Assembly: GCA_937924505.1 (NCBI GenBank)
Contig: CALDSR010000008.1
Location: 1 to 64,000, forward strand
DNA: 64,000 nt
From: an uncultured Granulosicoccus sp.
GTDB lineage: Bacteria > Pseudomonadota > Gammaproteobacteria > Granulosicoccales > Granulosicoccaceae
Direction: 5' to 3'
Shown here: positions 27,821 to 38,198 of the stretch, in pieces
Position numbering within the stretch: the stretch's first letter is position 1
Layout: each line of letters begins with the position of its first letter
The notes under the pieces: generated by a model
Told to the model about the DNA's origin: nothing
Database searches by the model: none
What the model saw: only the letters and a program-made list of their open reading frames with translations
Made by a program: the position numbers and the translations under genes

Positions 27821-28936
27821 ATGCACGCAGATCAACTGCGTACGACCGTAACCAGGATTGTCGACACACTCATCAGGTCTGATATCAAGACTCTGGTTGA
27901 TCAGTTTCGGGTTGCCAAAGACGATCAACGCACTGCCGCTGCCGCACGGCTCGGTAATGCGGGTGCGACTATCGTCGGTCGTTTTGATGACCTGTCACCT
28001 GATGAACGTCGAGTCGTTGCTTTGTTGCACCTCGACAAGCTTGGCACGACTGAATACTGGCATACCCTGCTTAGCCCCGAGACGGACCCTAAAGCCGCTC
28101 GCGCCGAATCTGTCCGACTGCAAAGTCGCCTACTTTTCGCCACGAATCATCTGCCAGGAATGCTTGGTTTACTGGAAGGCGTCGCCAAGCCGGCGGCGTT
28201 GAATGATCATCCTTATTTTCGTTATCCCTTGGGTACCGGTGAAGCGCGTTTGATAGTCAGACTGACCGATGCTTCTGTATTCGCCGCTGACCCTGATCGT
28301 GTAGCCCGGGCCATTGATGGCATAGACATGTTGTATCAAGCTTGCGCCAGTATCGTGCAGAAACACTCAGTTGATTTGCGGCTTGACGCGATCGATGGTG
28401 TTAACCCCTCGCGCGATCTACATTTTACCGGCGACCAGGATTGCATCGCTTCTGTCATTACGATTCTCGACTCAATACCCGGTGCTCTTGCGAGCATTGA
28501 ACCCGGTCAGAATATCGATGTGGAATCCGTGGTTCAGTCATTACCGGTATTTACTGAGCTTGATGACATCGCAAACCAAGGCGCGTTTTCAGCAACCGAT
28601 ATGAGCGATATTCGTGACTCTGTGTATCAAGGAGCGCTATTGTCACTGGAAAGCGCTGCGATACTGATTGATCCGCCAGGTCATGTGCCGGCCACTGCCG
28701 AGCAGCCTGCTGAATTGAATGGCGACGATGAACACTACGAGCGCTATTTGCGTGAGCGTGAGGCCATGCAACGTGGCAATGCTGTTGATCAGAGTGAGGG
28801 CACCTCAGAGCCCGGGGAGGCTGAAGCGCTACCTGATGACGGAGAGCAGGTCGCAAGGTCCAATGGCGAGTTGTCGGCGGAAAAACCGGCGATCAATAAT
28901 ATTTTGAAGTCGTTGCTGAAGGAGCGCAATCAGTAA
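27821..28936 (+). CDS. Unrecognised 371-residue protein
   Basis: Not recognised. No signal peptide or membrane segment, so probably cytoplasmic. Residues 1-110 are helical and charged (LIRSDIKTLVDQFRVAKDD, LSPDERRVVALLHLDKLGT); the middle (about 120-290) mixes helices and short strands; residues about 290-355 are acidic and low-complexity with many Glu, Asp and Gly; the end NNILKSLLKERNQ is helical. No enzyme motif is visible. It starts 91 bases after tRNA-Pro and ends just before a strong two-way terminator, so it may be transcribed from the tRNA promoter. Confidence 0.75.
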   Translation: MHADQLRTTVTRIVDTLIRSDIKTLVDQFRVAKDDQRTAAAARLGNAGATIVGRFDDLSPDERRVVALLHLDKLGTTEYWHTLLSPETDPKAARAESVRLQSRLLFATNHLPGMLGLLEGVAKPAALNDHPYFRYPLGTGEARLIVRLTDASVFAADPDRVARAIDGIDMLYQACASIVQKHSVDLRLDAIDGVNPSRDLHFTGDQDCIASVITILDSIPGALASIEPGQNIDVESVVQSLPVFTELDDIANQGAFSATDMSDIRDSVYQGALLSLESAAILIDPPGHVPATAEQPAELNGDDEHYERYLREREAMQRGNAVDQSEGTSEPGEAEALPDDGEQVARSNGELSAEKPAINNILKSLLKERNQ

Positions 28937-28980
28937 CTTGACCAAGCCGACGAGCAGAAAAAGCAGGCTTTTGGAAAAAC

Positions 28981-29009
28981 AAAAGGCCCTCGAAAAGAGG
29001 GCCTTTTTT
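28981..29009. terminator. Bidirectional intrinsic terminator
   Basis: AAAAGGCCCTC (28981-28991) pairs with GAGGGCCTTTT (28997-29007), loop GAAAA, T-run to 29009. It has A/T runs on both sides, so it ends the 371-residue gene on the plus strand and the tRNA-Asn transcript on the minus strand. Confidence 0.9.
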
Positions 29010-29049
29010 GTGCACACCCTGAAAATGCATGTGCATCTTCACGAATAAG

Positions 29050-29125
29050 TGGCTCCCCGGGCCGGGCTCGAACCAGCGACCCAATGATTAACAGTCATTT
29101 GCTCTACCAACTGAGCTACCGGGGA
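29050..29125 (-). tRNA. tRNA-Asn (GTT)
   Basis: 76 bases. Acceptor TCCCCGG pairs with CCGGGGA, then GCCA encoded. Anticodon stem AATGA/TCATT encloses CTGTTAA with anticodon GTT. T-loop TTCGAGC. It terminates at the shared hairpin near 29000. Confidence 0.97.
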
Positions 29126-29241
29126 ACAGCGGACGAGAGTGTAGTGCCGTCTGCGTTCAAGGTCAACGTTGGTGCTAGCAAATTTCGGGTCAATCTTCGC
29201 TTCGTTGTACAATAGCAGGCAAATCGCGGCGATCAGAGCGC

Positions 29242-31302
29242 ATGACCAAACTTTTCGAATTGCAGACTAGCTACGCGCCCGCAGGGCATCAGCCGACTGC
29301 AATCCGGGATTTGACCGCGGGGATCGAAGACGGGTTGGCGTATCAGACCCTGCTGGGGGTAACAGGCTCGGGTAAAACGTTCACGATAGCCAATCTCGTT
29401 CAGTCCCAGCAGCGTCCAGCCATTGTGCTGGCCCCGAACAAAACGCTGGCGGCGCAGCTCTACGGTGAATTCAAGGAGTTTTTCCCGAATAATGCGGTCG
29501 AGTATTTTGTCTCCTACTACGATTACTACCAGCCTGAAGCCTACGTACCGGCCAGCGATCTTTTCATCGAGAAGGACGCATCGGTCAATGAGCATATCGA
29601 ACAGATGCGTCTGTCGGCGACCAAGGCGCTTTTCGAACGTCGCGACACAATCATTGTCGCGACCGTCTCATCAATTTACGGACTTGGTGACCCGGAGCAG
29701 TACCATAAAATGGTCTTGCATCTTAAACGTGGCGAAACCGTCAACCAGCGTGACGTGCTCAGGCGTCTTGCCGAATTGCAGTACAGCCGCAATGACACTG
29801 AACTCAAACGCGGTACTTATAGAGTTCGCGGTGAGATTATCGATATATATCCCGCGGACTCGGAGCGCGAGGCCATTCGCATAGAATTGTTTGATGATGA
29901 AATAGAAAGCCTCAGTCATTTTGATCCTCTGACCGGGGAAGTGTCGCGGCGGGTCCCACGATTGACCGTCTATCCAAAAACCCACTATGTCACTCCGCGC
30001 CAACGATTGCTGGATGCAACCGCCCTGATCAAGGACGAACTGCGTGAGAGACTTGAAGCGTTAACAGGATCCAACAAACTGGTTGAAGCGCAACGACTGC
30101 AACAACGAACCCAGTTTGATCTTGAGATGATTCATGAGCTCGGTTATTGCTCAGGCATTGAAAACTACTCACGTTATCTGTCCGGTCGCCAGCCAGGTGA
30201 GCCGCCGCCATGCCTGTTTGATTATTTACCTCCGGACAGCCTTCTGTTCATCGACGAGAGCCATGTGACCGTGCCACAACTCGGTGCAATGTTCAAAGGC
30301 GATCGCTCAAGAAAAGAGAATCTGGTCAATTTTGGATTTCGCTTGCCGTCCGCATTGGATAATCGACCATTGAAATTCGAGGAGTTCGAACTGCTTGCCC
30401 CGCAAACCATTTTCGTGTCCGCTACGCCAGGCGACTATGAAAAAAACCACAGTGATCAGATCGTCGAGCAGGTTGTCAGACCAACGGGTCTGGTTGATCC
30501 TCACGTGGAAATACGAGCTGCGCGTACGCAAGTTGACGATGTACTGTCTGAGATCAATGACCGTGCGGCGCGTGACGAGCGAGTGCTGATCACAACCTTG
30601 ACCAAACGTATGTCGGAAGATCTTACAGACTATCTTTCTGATCACGGCGTCAAGGTAAGGTATCTGCATTCGGATATTGATACCGTTGAGCGAAGTGAAA
30701 TCATCCGTGATTTGCGTCTTGGCATTTTTGATGTGGTCGTGGGGATTAACCTTTTACGTGAAGGGCTGGATATGCCGGAGGTGTCTTTAGTGGCTATCCT
30801 CGACGCCGACAAGGAAGGTTTCTTGCGTTCGGAACGCTCACTGATACAAACCATTGGACGGGCGGCGAGAAATCTACATGGCCGGGCCATACTTTACGCT
30901 GATAACGTGACAGGTTCCATGCAACGCGCTATTGACGAAACCACTCGGCGTCGCGACACTCAGACAGCGTTTAATGAACTTCACGGTATTACACCAATCG
31001 GTATCAAGAAGGCCGTTAGCGATGTGATGGAGGCTGGTGGTCCGTCACGGGGCAAGCGTAAGGGTCGACGCGGGGGCAAATTGGATAAATCTGAACCGCA
31101 GTATCAGAAGTTGTCGGTTGCCGATGCCACAAAACGCATGAAAGAACTCGAAAAACAGATGTACGATAGTGCAAGAAACCTTGAGTTTGAACGAGCCGCG
31201 GAACTTCGCGATGAACTTGAGCAGTTGCGTGTCAATGTATTTCAGGGCGGAGAGGGTGTTATTGCGCCAATCTCGTCCGACAAGAAGCGTGTCGCCAGCT
31301 AA
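29242..31302 (+). CDS. uvrB: Excinuclease ABC subunit B
   Basis: 686 residues (E. coli 673). DNA helicase-like damage-verification subunit of nucleotide excision repair. Walker [11 protein letters not shown] is near residue 40, the beta-hairpin [12 protein letters not shown] near 93-104, the helicase motifs DESHVTVPQ and QTIGRAARN follow, and the C-terminal UVR domain lies at about 635-670 ([14 protein letters not shown]) and binds UvrC. No LexA-type CTGT-N8-ACAG box is seen upstream, so SOS control as in E. coli is not supported. A TACAAT -10-like box is at 29208-29213. Confidence 0.97.
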   Translation: MTKLFELQTSYAPAGHQPTAIRDLTAGIEDGLAYQTLLGVTGSGKTFTIANLVQSQQRPAIVLAPNKTLAAQLYGEFKEFFPNNAVEYFVSYYDYYQPEAYVPASDLFIEKDASVNEHIEQMRLSATKALFERRDTIIVATVSSIYGLGDPEQYHKMVLHLKRGETVNQRDVLRRLAELQYSRNDTELKRGTYRVRGEIIDIYPADSEREAIRIELFDDEIESLSHFDPLTGEVSRRVPRLTVYPKTHYVTPRQRLLDATALIKDELRERLEALTGSNKLVEAQRLQQRTQFDLEMIHELGYCSGIENYSRYLSGRQPGEPPPCLFDYLPPDSLLFIDESHVTVPQLGAMFKGDRSRKENLVNFGFRLPSALDNRPLKFEEFELLAPQTIFVSATPGDYEKNHSDQIVEQVVRPTGLVDPHVEIRAARTQVDDVLSEINDRAARDERVLITTLTKRMSEDLTDYLSDHGVKVRYLHSDIDTVERSEIIRDLRLGIFDVVVGINLLREGLDMPEVSLVAILDADKEGFLRSERSLIQTIGRAARNLHGRAILYADNVTGSMQRAIDETTRRRDTQTAFNELHGITPIGIKKAVSDVMEAGGPSRGKRKGRRGGKLDKSEPQYQKLSVADATKRMKELEKQMYDSARNLEFERAAELRDELEQLRVNVFQGGEGVIAPISSDKKRVAS

Positions 31303-31345
31303 TCTATTGGTGACACACCCGTGATTATTATCTTGAATATTCTGT

Positions 31346-31360
31346 AAGGAGGATATCCTC
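31346..31360 (+). promoter_or_regulatory. acnB ribosome-binding site inside a palindrome
   Basis: AAGGAGG is followed directly by ATATCCTC, so GAGGATATCCTC (31349-31360) is a perfect 12-base palindrome ending right at the GTG start. As RNA, GAGG and CCTC can pair around ATAT and partly hide the ribosome-binding site. Confidence 0.4.
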
Positions 31361-33967
31361 GTGTTAGAAGCCTATCGCAAACACGTCGCTGAAAGAGCAG
31401 CGCAAGGAGTTGTGCCGCAACCACTTTCGGCGAAACAGGTTGCCGAGCTGGTTGATTTGTTGAAGTCGCCTCCTGCGGGTGAAGAAGAAGTATTGCTGGA
31501 GCTGTTGTCCGAGCGCGTTCCAGCGGGTGTGGACGAGGCCGCCTATGTCAAAGCCGGATTCCTCGCCGCCATTGCCAAGGGCGAAGTGAGCTCGCCCCTG
31601 ATCGACAAGACACGTGCCGTTGAATTACTCGGTACCATGCTGGGGGGTTACAATATTCCGCCAATGATCGAGGCACTTGATGACAAGGATCTTGCCGACA
31701 CGGCTGTCAAAGCTTTGTCCCACACCTTGTTGATGTTTGATGCATTTCACGATGTACAGGAAAAGGCCAATGGTGGCAATGAAGCGGCCAAACGTGTCAT
31801 GCAGTCCTGGGCCGATGCCGAATGGTTTCTCGCCAAGGATGCAGTACCAGAGAAAATCACGGTCACCGTATTTAAAGTCCCGGGAGAGACCAACACAGAT
31901 GACTTGTCGCCGGCGCAGGATGCCTGGTCACGACCTGATATCCCATTGCACGCAAAAGCGTTTCATAAATTTGAGCGCGAAGGCTTCACAACCAAACCAC
32001 TTGAAACCATCGAAGAGCTGAAAGAGAAGGGTCATCCGGTCGCCTATGTCGGTGATGTGGTCGGAACCGGTTCTTCGCGTAAATCGGCGACCAATTCGGT
32101 CTTGTGGCTTATGGGAAATGATATCCCGCATATCCCCAATCGTCGTGACGGCGGCTTTGTCCTTGGCGGCAAGATTGCACCGATCTTTTTCAACACCCTC
32201 GAAGATGCCGGTGCCTTACCGATCGAGTGTGATGTCAGCGCCATGGAGATGGGTGATGTGATTGATATCTATCCGCATGCGATGAAGGTTTGTCGTGGCG
32301 GTACGGATGAAGCTCTGGCTACGTTTGACTACAGCAACGAAGTGATTCTCGACGAAGTGCGTGCCGGTGGTCGTATCCCGCTAATAATCGGACGTGGCTT
32401 GACTGATCGGGCGCGTGAAGCCTTGGGATTGCCAATCAGTGACGTATTCATGCGACCGGGAGCCGACGATCCAAATGACAAGGGCTATACCTTGGCACAG
32501 AAAATTGTCGGCAAGGCTTGTGGTGTTGACGGCATTCGACCTGGGCAGTATTGCGAACCAAAGATGACGACTGTTGGCTCGCAGGATACAACCGGCCCCA
32601 TGACCCGCGATGAACTCAAGGATCTTGCCTGCCTTGGCTTTACAGCTGATCTGGTCATGCAATCTTTCTGTCACACCGCGGCCTACCCGAAACCGATCGA
32701 CGTCGATACCCACCACTCCTTGCCGGACTTCATGGCAACCCGTGGTGGCGTGTCACTGCGACCGGGTGATGGCATCATTCACTCTTGGCTGAACCGTATG
32801 TTGCTGCCTGATACTGTCGGCACTGGTGGGGATTCACACACACGATTCCCGATGGGAATATCGTTTCCGGCAGGTTCCGGCCTTGTTGCATTTGGCGCAG
32901 CGGTCGGCGTCATGCCATTGAATATGCCTGAATCGGTACTGGTGCGTTTCAAGGGCGAGATGCAACCGGGTATTACCTTGCGTGATCTGGTCAATGCGAT
33001 TCCCTATGCTGCCTTGCAGCGTGGCTTGCTTACCGTTGAAAAGAAGGGCAAGAAAAATGTCTTCTCTGGCCGAGTTGTCGAGATCGAAGGTCTCAAGAAT
33101 CTGAAACTTGAACAAGCCTTTGAACTGGCTGATGCAACGGCTGAGCGTTCGGCTGGTGGCTGCACGATAAAGCTCGACATCGATCCGTTGAAGGAATACA
33201 TCACGTCCAATGTCACCATGTTGCGCTGGATGATCGATCAGGGCTACGACGATGCAAGGACGCTTGAAAGACGCGCTCGCAAACTCGAAGAGTGGTTGGA
33301 AAACCCAAGCCTGCTTGAAGCTGACAGTGATGCGGAGTACTTTGAAGTTATCGAAATTGATCTGAATGACATCAAGGAGCCACTGCTGGCATGCCCTAAC
33401 GACCCGGACGATGTCAAGCCATTGTCTGAAGTAGCTGGCGAAAAGATTGATGAAGTCTTTATTGGTTCGTGCATGACCAACATCGGACACTATCGTGCCG
33501 CTGGAAAGCTGATTGAAAAATCCGGTGAATACGTGGATACCGTTCTGTGGATTGCGCCACCAACTCGCATGGACGAGCATCAATTGAAGGAAGAGGGCTA
33601 CTACAACATTTTCGGTGCGGCCGGTGCGCGGCTTGAAATGCCGGGTTGTTCACTATGCATGGGTAACCAGGCAAGGGTAAAACCCGGGGCAACGGTGGTC
33701 TCCACCTCGACGCGTAACTTTCCAAACCGATTGGGCAAGGGCGCCTTTGTGTATTTGAGCTCCGCCGAGCTTGCAGCGGTTGCGGCCTTGTTGGGTAAAT
33801 TGCCAACACCTGCAGAGTATATGGAGTACGTCAAGGATCTCGACGCAATGAGCGATGAGGTTTATCGTTACCTGAACTTCAATGAAATTGCCGAGTTCCA
33901 GGAATCGGCTGATGAAGCGAAGATCAAGTTCAAGGATATTCCGGTCACCATTCAGTTGTCGTCTTAG
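31361..33967 (+). CDS. acnB: Aconitate hydratase B
   Basis: 868 residues from GTG 31361 (E. coli 865). Main TCA-cycle aconitase, citrate to isocitrate, also handles 2-methyl-cis-aconitate. The N-terminal HEAT-like domain (about 1-160) and swivel domain come before the catalytic domains, the AcnB arrangement. The 4Fe-4S cysteines are in [15 protein letters not shown] near 705 and [12 protein letters not shown] near 764-768. AcnB can lose its cluster under iron shortage and bind mRNA, as known in E. coli. Confidence 0.97.
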   Translation: MLEAYRKHVAERAAQGVVPQPLSAKQVAELVDLLKSPPAGEEEVLLELLSERVPAGVDEAAYVKAGFLAAIAKGEVSSPLIDKTRAVELLGTMLGGYNIPPMIEALDDKDLADTAVKALSHTLLMFDAFHDVQEKANGGNEAAKRVMQSWADAEWFLAKDAVPEKITVTVFKVPGETNTDDLSPAQDAWSRPDIPLHAKAFHKFEREGFTTKPLETIEELKEKGHPVAYVGDVVGTGSSRKSATNSVLWLMGNDIPHIPNRRDGGFVLGGKIAPIFFNTLEDAGALPIECDVSAMEMGDVIDIYPHAMKVCRGGTDEALATFDYSNEVILDEVRAGGRIPLIIGRGLTDRAREALGLPISDVFMRPGADDPNDKGYTLAQKIVGKACGVDGIRPGQYCEPKMTTVGSQDTTGPMTRDELKDLACLGFTADLVMQSFCHTAAYPKPIDVDTHHSLPDFMATRGGVSLRPGDGIIHSWLNRMLLPDTVGTGGDSHTRFPMGISFPAGSGLVAFGAAVGVMPLNMPESVLVRFKGEMQPGITLRDLVNAIPYAALQRGLLTVEKKGKKNVFSGRVVEIEGLKNLKLEQAFELADATAERSAGGCTIKLDIDPLKEYITSNVTMLRWMIDQGYDDARTLERRARKLEEWLENPSLLEADSDAEYFEVIEIDLNDIKEPLLACPNDPDDVKPLSEVAGEKIDEVFIGSCMTNIGHYRAAGKLIEKSGEYVDTVLWIAPPTRMDEHQLKEEGYYNIFGAAGARLEMPGCSLCMGNQARVKPGATVVSTSTRNFPNRLGKGAFVYLSSAELAAVAALLGKLPTPAEYMEYVKDLDAMSDEVYRYLNFNEIAEFQESADEAKIKFKDIPVTIQLSS

Positions 33968-34028
33968 TACCCGGTGATTTGTCAGCGTTGGCACATTTTT
34001 GTTCGCAACCGTAGCTGACTCAGTGATA

Positions 34029-34056
34029 CTGTGCCTCCTCGACCGAGGAGGCACAG
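34029..34056 (+). promoter_or_regulatory. 12-bp hairpin burying the ribosome-binding site of the next gene
   Basis: CTGTGCCTCCTC (34029-34040) and GAGGAGGCACAG (34045-34056) are perfect complements with loop GACC. The 3' arm contains the only ribosome-binding site (GAGGAGG) of the gene starting at ATG 34057, the very next base. No T-tract follows, so it is not an intrinsic terminator for acnB. Confidence 0.7.
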
Positions 34057-35226
34057 ATGATCGATATAGACGCGGTTCGCCGCGATACCCCCGCATGCGA
34101 ATCGGTTCTGCATTTCAATAATGCAGGCGCATCCCTGATGCCGCATCCAGTCTTTGATGCAGTCAAGACCCATCTTGATCTTGAACTCACCGGTGGTGGT
34201 TACGAGGCTGAAGATTCCGCTGCGGGTGAGCTCAAGGCATTCTACACAGAGCTTGCAACACTGCTGAACGCGTCGTCCGATGAGGTGGCTTATGTGGAAA
34301 ATGCTACCCGTGCCTGGGATATGGCTTTCTACGGCTTACCGCTTGAAGACGGCGATCGCATACTCACGCATGAGTCGGAATATGCCTCGAACTATCTTGC
34401 CTTGTTGCATCAGGCCAAGCGCCGCAATCTGCATATCGATCTGATACCGTCCGACGAGCATGGGCAAATTGATGTGGCTGCGATTCCTGCCTTGGTCACG
34501 CCGCGTACTCGACTGATCGCCATAACGCATGTGCCGACGCAGGGTGGTCTGGTTAATCCGGCCGAGGCGGTCGGACGCGTGGCGAAGGAACACGGTTTGA
34601 TTTACCTTCTCGATGCCTGTCAATCAGTCGGGCAGATACCGCTTGACGTACAAGCCCTTAAATGTGACATCCTTTCAGGGACCGGTCGCAAATTTCTACG
34701 CGGTCCGCGGGGAACGGGATTTCTGTATGTTCGGCGCAAATTCATGGAGACCATTGATCCGCCATTTGTTGATCTCTTCTCCGCGACGTGGACAGCTGAC
34801 AACGAATTCGAATTGAAACCCGATGCCAAACGATTCGAGAATTGGGAAAGCTATGTGGCAGGTCGAGTCGGACTGACGGCAGCGTTCCGCTATGTGAATA
34901 CCTTGGGTATCGACAACATCAACAGGCGTGTTGTTTCACTGGCTGATGAGTTACGCCAGAAGCTTATCGACATTCCGGCGGTATCGGTCAAGGATCTAGG
35001 TGAGCAAAAGTGTGGAATCGTAACGTTCGTCAAGGAGGGAACATCGGCCGAAGAGATCACACCGGCATTGCGCGCTCAAGGCATCAATACATCGGTGGCG
35101 CTGATGACTTCAGCACGACTGGATCTTGGGTCACGCAATATCAAATCGATAACACGTGCCTCGGTACACTATTTCAACACGAGTGGTGAAATCGATCGGT
35201 TTGTCGAGGCGATCCAGACTCTCTAG
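34057..35226 (+). CDS. Class V aminotransferase-family PLP enzyme
   Basis: 389 residues, cytoplasmic. Fold type I PLP enzyme of the cysteine-desulfurase/isopenicillin-N-epimerase group. HFNNAGASLMP at the start, the cofactor Asp-Gln pair as LLDACQSVGQIPLD, and the Schiff-base lysine in SGTGRKFLRGPRGTGFLY near residue 213. It lacks the Cys-containing active-site loop of IscS/SufS, so it is not a standard cysteine desulfurase. The reaction is not known; transaminase, racemase/epimerase or lyase are possible. It lies 89 bases after acnB with its ribosome-binding site in a strong hairpin, suggesting controlled translation. Confidence 0.85.
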   Translation: MIDIDAVRRDTPACESVLHFNNAGASLMPHPVFDAVKTHLDLELTGGGYEAEDSAAGELKAFYTELATLLNASSDEVAYVENATRAWDMAFYGLPLEDGDRILTHESEYASNYLALLHQAKRRNLHIDLIPSDEHGQIDVAAIPALVTPRTRLIAITHVPTQGGLVNPAEAVGRVAKEHGLIYLLDACQSVGQIPLDVQALKCDILSGTGRKFLRGPRGTGFLYVRRKFMETIDPPFVDLFSATWTADNEFELKPDAKRFENWESYVAGRVGLTAAFRYVNTLGIDNINRRVVSLADELRQKLIDIPAVSVKDLGEQKCGIVTFVKEGTSAEEITPALRAQGINTSVALMTSARLDLGSRNIKSITRASVHYFNTSGEIDRFVEAIQTL

Positions 35227-35230
35227 TGCC

Positions 35231-35848
35231 TTAAAGATACTCATCTGCATGCCTGACATAGGCGGCCCGATTCAATACCAGTTTTGGGCGCGTCCCACCG
35301 CATTGGCGCCACAAGACAACTGAACGAAGCCCGCCGAGTAGGCTTGCGCGAATGTTTGAAGCGGTGCCATTGTCGTTCAAATGGGTCGGGTCGCCACTGA
35401 CCATTATGCGTGGACTCAGATGACTGATGCTGCTGCGATAGAGATTGGCCAGGCTATTGACCATTTCTTCGTCGAGAATATTATCGCTCTGCGACTGCGC
35501 ATGGCTGATGCCGATGCGAAGCTGTTCTATGGTTTTTTCGTCTTTGAGTATATTGCTGCCTAGCTGTATCAGCGACAGAGCATAGCGAGCGATATCAAGA
35601 TCGCGAGCCTCGTTGTTGCCGCCAAACTGATTTTTCAGGATGCGCAGACCTGACTCAATACTACGGGCAGTGCCGCCGTAGGCGTCAATGACCCGGTCGG
35701 TGTTCAAGGTCAGTATCGAGCGCAAGGTGCCTTCGAGCTCTTTTTCATCACAGAGGCCGGTGGTTGCGAGCGATTTGCACAAATTGACTGACTGAAAGAT
35801 GCCGGCCAGTGCAAGAGTCTGATTTTCGAGCGAAACGATGGAATTCAT
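35231..35848 (-). CDS. hflD: HflD homologue (lysogenization regulator family)
   Basis: 205 residues (E. coli 213). All-helical protein. N-terminal NQTLALAGIFQSVNLCKSLA is the family signature; ISHLSPRIMVSGDPTHL matches the conserved C-terminal region. In E. coli HflD interacts with phage lambda CII and sits beside mnmA, as here. Its native cell role is unclear. It is read from the mnmA side with an 80-base gap and ends convergent to the PLP-enzyme gene. Confidence 0.85.
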   Translation of the reverse strand: MNSIVSLENQTLALAGIFQSVNLCKSLATTGLCDEKELEGTLRSILTLNTDRVIDAYGGTARSIESGLRILKNQFGGNNEARDLDIARYALSLIQLGSNILKDEKTIEQLRIGISHAQSQSDNILDEEMVNSLANLYRSSISHLSPRIMVSGDPTHLNDNGTASNIRASLLGGLRSVVLWRQCGGTRPKLVLNRAAYVRHADEYL

Positions 35849-35928
35849 TCAGTCAAGTATAGAGAATCAATGGAACGACGAAGGTTTAGTTGTCGGGTTG
35901 GTTCAGTGTTTCTGTCGGCTGTGTCAGT

Positions 35929-37005
35929 TCAGTCGACTAACTCACTGATGACCCCACCGCCCAGACACACCTCACCATCATATAAAACGATCGACTGTCC
36001 GGGTGTTATCGCTCGGACAGGTAAGTCAAAGTGCGCATGGAGATGGCCATCTGAGTTGACCGTCACTGTGGTCTGCTGGTCAGGCTCGCGATAACGGGTC
36101 TTGGCGGTGCAGGTGAAGGTCGTCTCTGGCGGCGCTCCGCGAATCCAGTTGACGTCGTGTGCGGTCAGCGCGTCCTTGAACAAGCGTGGATTATCGTGTC
36201 CTTGGCCGACGAGCAAGCGGTTTTCCACCAGGAGCTTGTCAAGCACGTACCAGGGTGAGGCATCTGAGTCCTGCCGCCCACCAATGCCGAGACCCTGACG
36301 TTGCCCGAGCGTGTAGAACATCAATCCCTTATGTGATCCGATCACCTCACCATCTTCAGTGACTATCTCTCCTGGTTGAGCGGGTAAGTACTCGGCCAGA
36401 AACTCGCTGAATTTTCGCTCACCGATGAAACAGATGCCGGTACTGTCTTTTTTGGCATGCAAGTGAAAGCCTGCCTTCGCTGCAAGCTTTCTCACATCAG
36501 GTTTTTCCAGCTCACCAATGGGGAACAGACTTGGGGCAATCTGCTTTTCTGAGAGTGTATGCAGGAAATAACTTTGATCCTTGTTGTTGTCCAGGCCGCG
36601 GAGCAAGTCCACCCCCCCTTCGCGTTTGCCTTTGCGCACGTAGTGGCCGGTGGCAATCGCATCAGCCCCTAGCGCATGCGCGTGATCCAGAAAGGCGCGA
36701 AATTTTATTTCCTTGTTACAGAGTATGTCTGGATTGGGTGTGCGGCCGTGACTGTATTCGTCAAGAAAGTGGGCAAATACACGTTCCCAGTATTCGTCAG
36801 CAAAATTGACCGTACTCAATGGAATATCGAGCGCAGTAGCGACGGCAGACGCATCGCGGTAGTCCTGGCGCGCTGTGCAGTTTTCGTCATCGTCTTCCCA
36901 GTTCTGCATGAAGATGCCGGACACATCGTAGCCTTGCTTTGACAGCAACAGGGCGGTGACCGAGGAATCAACCCCGCCAGACATTCCGACAATGACGTGT
37001 GTCAT
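35929..37005 (-). CDS. mnmA: tRNA 2-thiouridylase
   Basis: 358 residues (E. coli 368). Makes 2-thiouridine at the wobble position of tRNAs for Lys, Glu and Gln. PP-loop [10 protein letters not shown] at residues 8-17; the catalytic Cys in the [11 protein letters not shown] region near 97; the second Cys in [12 protein letters not shown] near 197. The C-terminal beta-barrel ends at about 355. The upstream LysR-type gene ends 12 bases before, so they share a transcript. Confidence 0.96.
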   Translation of the reverse strand: MTHVIVGMSGGVDSSVTALLLSKQGYDVSGIFMQNWEDDDENCTARQDYRDASAVATALDIPLSTVNFADEYWERVFAHFLDEYSHGRTPNPDILCNKEIKFRAFLDHAHALGADAIATGHYVRKGKREGGVDLLRGLDNNKDQSYFLHTLSEKQIAPSLFPIGELEKPDVRKLAAKAGFHLHAKKDSTGICFIGERKFSEFLAEYLPAQPGEIVTEDGEVIGSHKGLMFYTLGQRQGLGIGGRQDSDASPWYVLDKLLVENRLLVGQGHDNPRLFKDALTAHDVNWIRGAPPETTFTCTAKTRYREPDQQTTVTVNSDGHLHAHFDLPVRAITPGQSIVLYDGEVCLGGGVISELVD

Positions 37006-37017
37006 GGAGACGCGGAT

Positions 37018-37992
37018 TTACAAGTTGGTTATCAAGGCTTCGTGACGGCCGATGGCTTTAAGTTTTTTCGGCGGCTCGGTTTGCCGGGCAAAGAAATTGT
37101 CGTCCATCAACTCGAGAAATTTCTTGGCTTGTGGTGAAAGGAATTTCCCACGCCGAATTACTACGCCATAACTGCGTGTCGGGAAGTAGTCCTCCATCGG
37201 TTTAACCACAAGGTTGTCAGTCTCACGCAAACAGATGCTGGTCACGATGCTGATGCCTGTGTCTATTTCAACATAGCGCTTGATCACTTCCCAGCCACCG
37301 GCTTCAAGCACTACATTGTAAGGAACATCGTGTTGTTGAAACACCAGATCGACCATGTTCCAGGTGCTCAAGTGACGTGGCGGCAGGATCAGACCAAACG
37401 GGCTGATATCCTCAAGTGTGATCTTTTCCTTGTGCGCCAATGGATGGCCCTTGCACATGATGAGCGCGGGATTGAAGTCATAGATCGGGTGATAAACCAT
37501 GTCATCAGGCACATCGATCATGGAGCCAACGGCAAAATCGACCTCGTCAGCCCGCAGTAATGCCATTCCGTCCTGACCGGTGACATTGTGCAGTTTTACA
37601 TCAATCTGTGGAAAATCTGTTCTGAATCCTTTGATGATATCCGGCAGGATGTACAGCAAGGTCGCTTCGCCGGACGCAATATCCAGTGGTCCTGCGTGGA
37701 CGTTACCGAGTCTTGCAGCGAAGCTGTCGGCCAGACGAGTAAACCCGTCAACCAGTGGTTGTGACATTTCCAGCAGCAAATCACCCGCCGGGGTCAGACG
37801 AATCTTCGGGCCGCAACGCTCGAAAAGCAGGGTGTCAAGCTCTTGCTCCAGCGCTTGAATTTGCAGTGAAACTGACGGTTGGCTGAGTTTGAGGCGTGCC
37901 GCGGCCTTGGAAATGCTGCCGGTTTGCGCCGCGTGGCAAAAGGCTCTGAGCTGGCGCAGTTGGTTCAGATTGCTGGGGTCGCTACTGGGCAT
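37018..37992 (-). CDS. LysR-family transcriptional regulator
   Basis: 324 residues. N-terminal winged helix: QLRAFCHAAQTGSISKAAAR and LKLSQPSVSLQIQALEQEL. The effector domain (about 100-300) has two periplasmic-binding-like subdomains. The length and the effector region resemble CysB/CbbR-like members, but nothing decides the effector. It heads an operon with mnmA and hflD, an unusual partner set, and is preceded by a 206-base AT-rich gap likely to hold its own promoter and binding sites. Confidence 0.88.
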   Translation of the reverse strand: MPSSDPSNLNQLRQLRAFCHAAQTGSISKAAARLKLSQPSVSLQIQALEQELDTLLFERCGPKIRLTPAGDLLLEMSQPLVDGFTRLADSFAARLGNVHAGPLDIASGEATLLYILPDIIKGFRTDFPQIDVKLHNVTGQDGMALLRADEVDFAVGSMIDVPDDMVYHPIYDFNPALIMCKGHPLAHKEKITLEDISPFGLILPPRHLSTWNMVDLVFQQHDVPYNVVLEAGGWEVIKRYVEIDTGISIVTSICLRETDNLVVKPMEDYFPTRSYGVVIRRGKFLSPQAKKFLELMDDNFFARQTEPPKKLKAIGRHEALITNL

Positions 37993-38198
37993 GAGCTTTC
38001 TTACTATACGTTATGCCAATGCTAATGATGGATAGTATTATATTGTATAAATCCTTCCAGCGGAGGGTCATTTTCGGGAAGACGAACCCTCAAGCGTCAG
38101 TAGAGCGTCAAAACAGGCGCGGCAGTCAATTCAATTGTCGCGCACCATTCCTACAAAAAAAGTTAGTCGATTGAAGATCGGTGTCGCGCTCTGGCGAT

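Noticed and set aside
29126..29241. LexA/SOS box before uvrB
   Set aside because: No CTGT-N8-ACAG arrangement is present in the gap, so SOS control is not supported here.
32834..33583. 249-codon open frame opposite acnB
   Set aside because: It lies fully inside the acnB coding sequence on the other strand, has no family-like sequence, and is explained by the codon bias of acnB.
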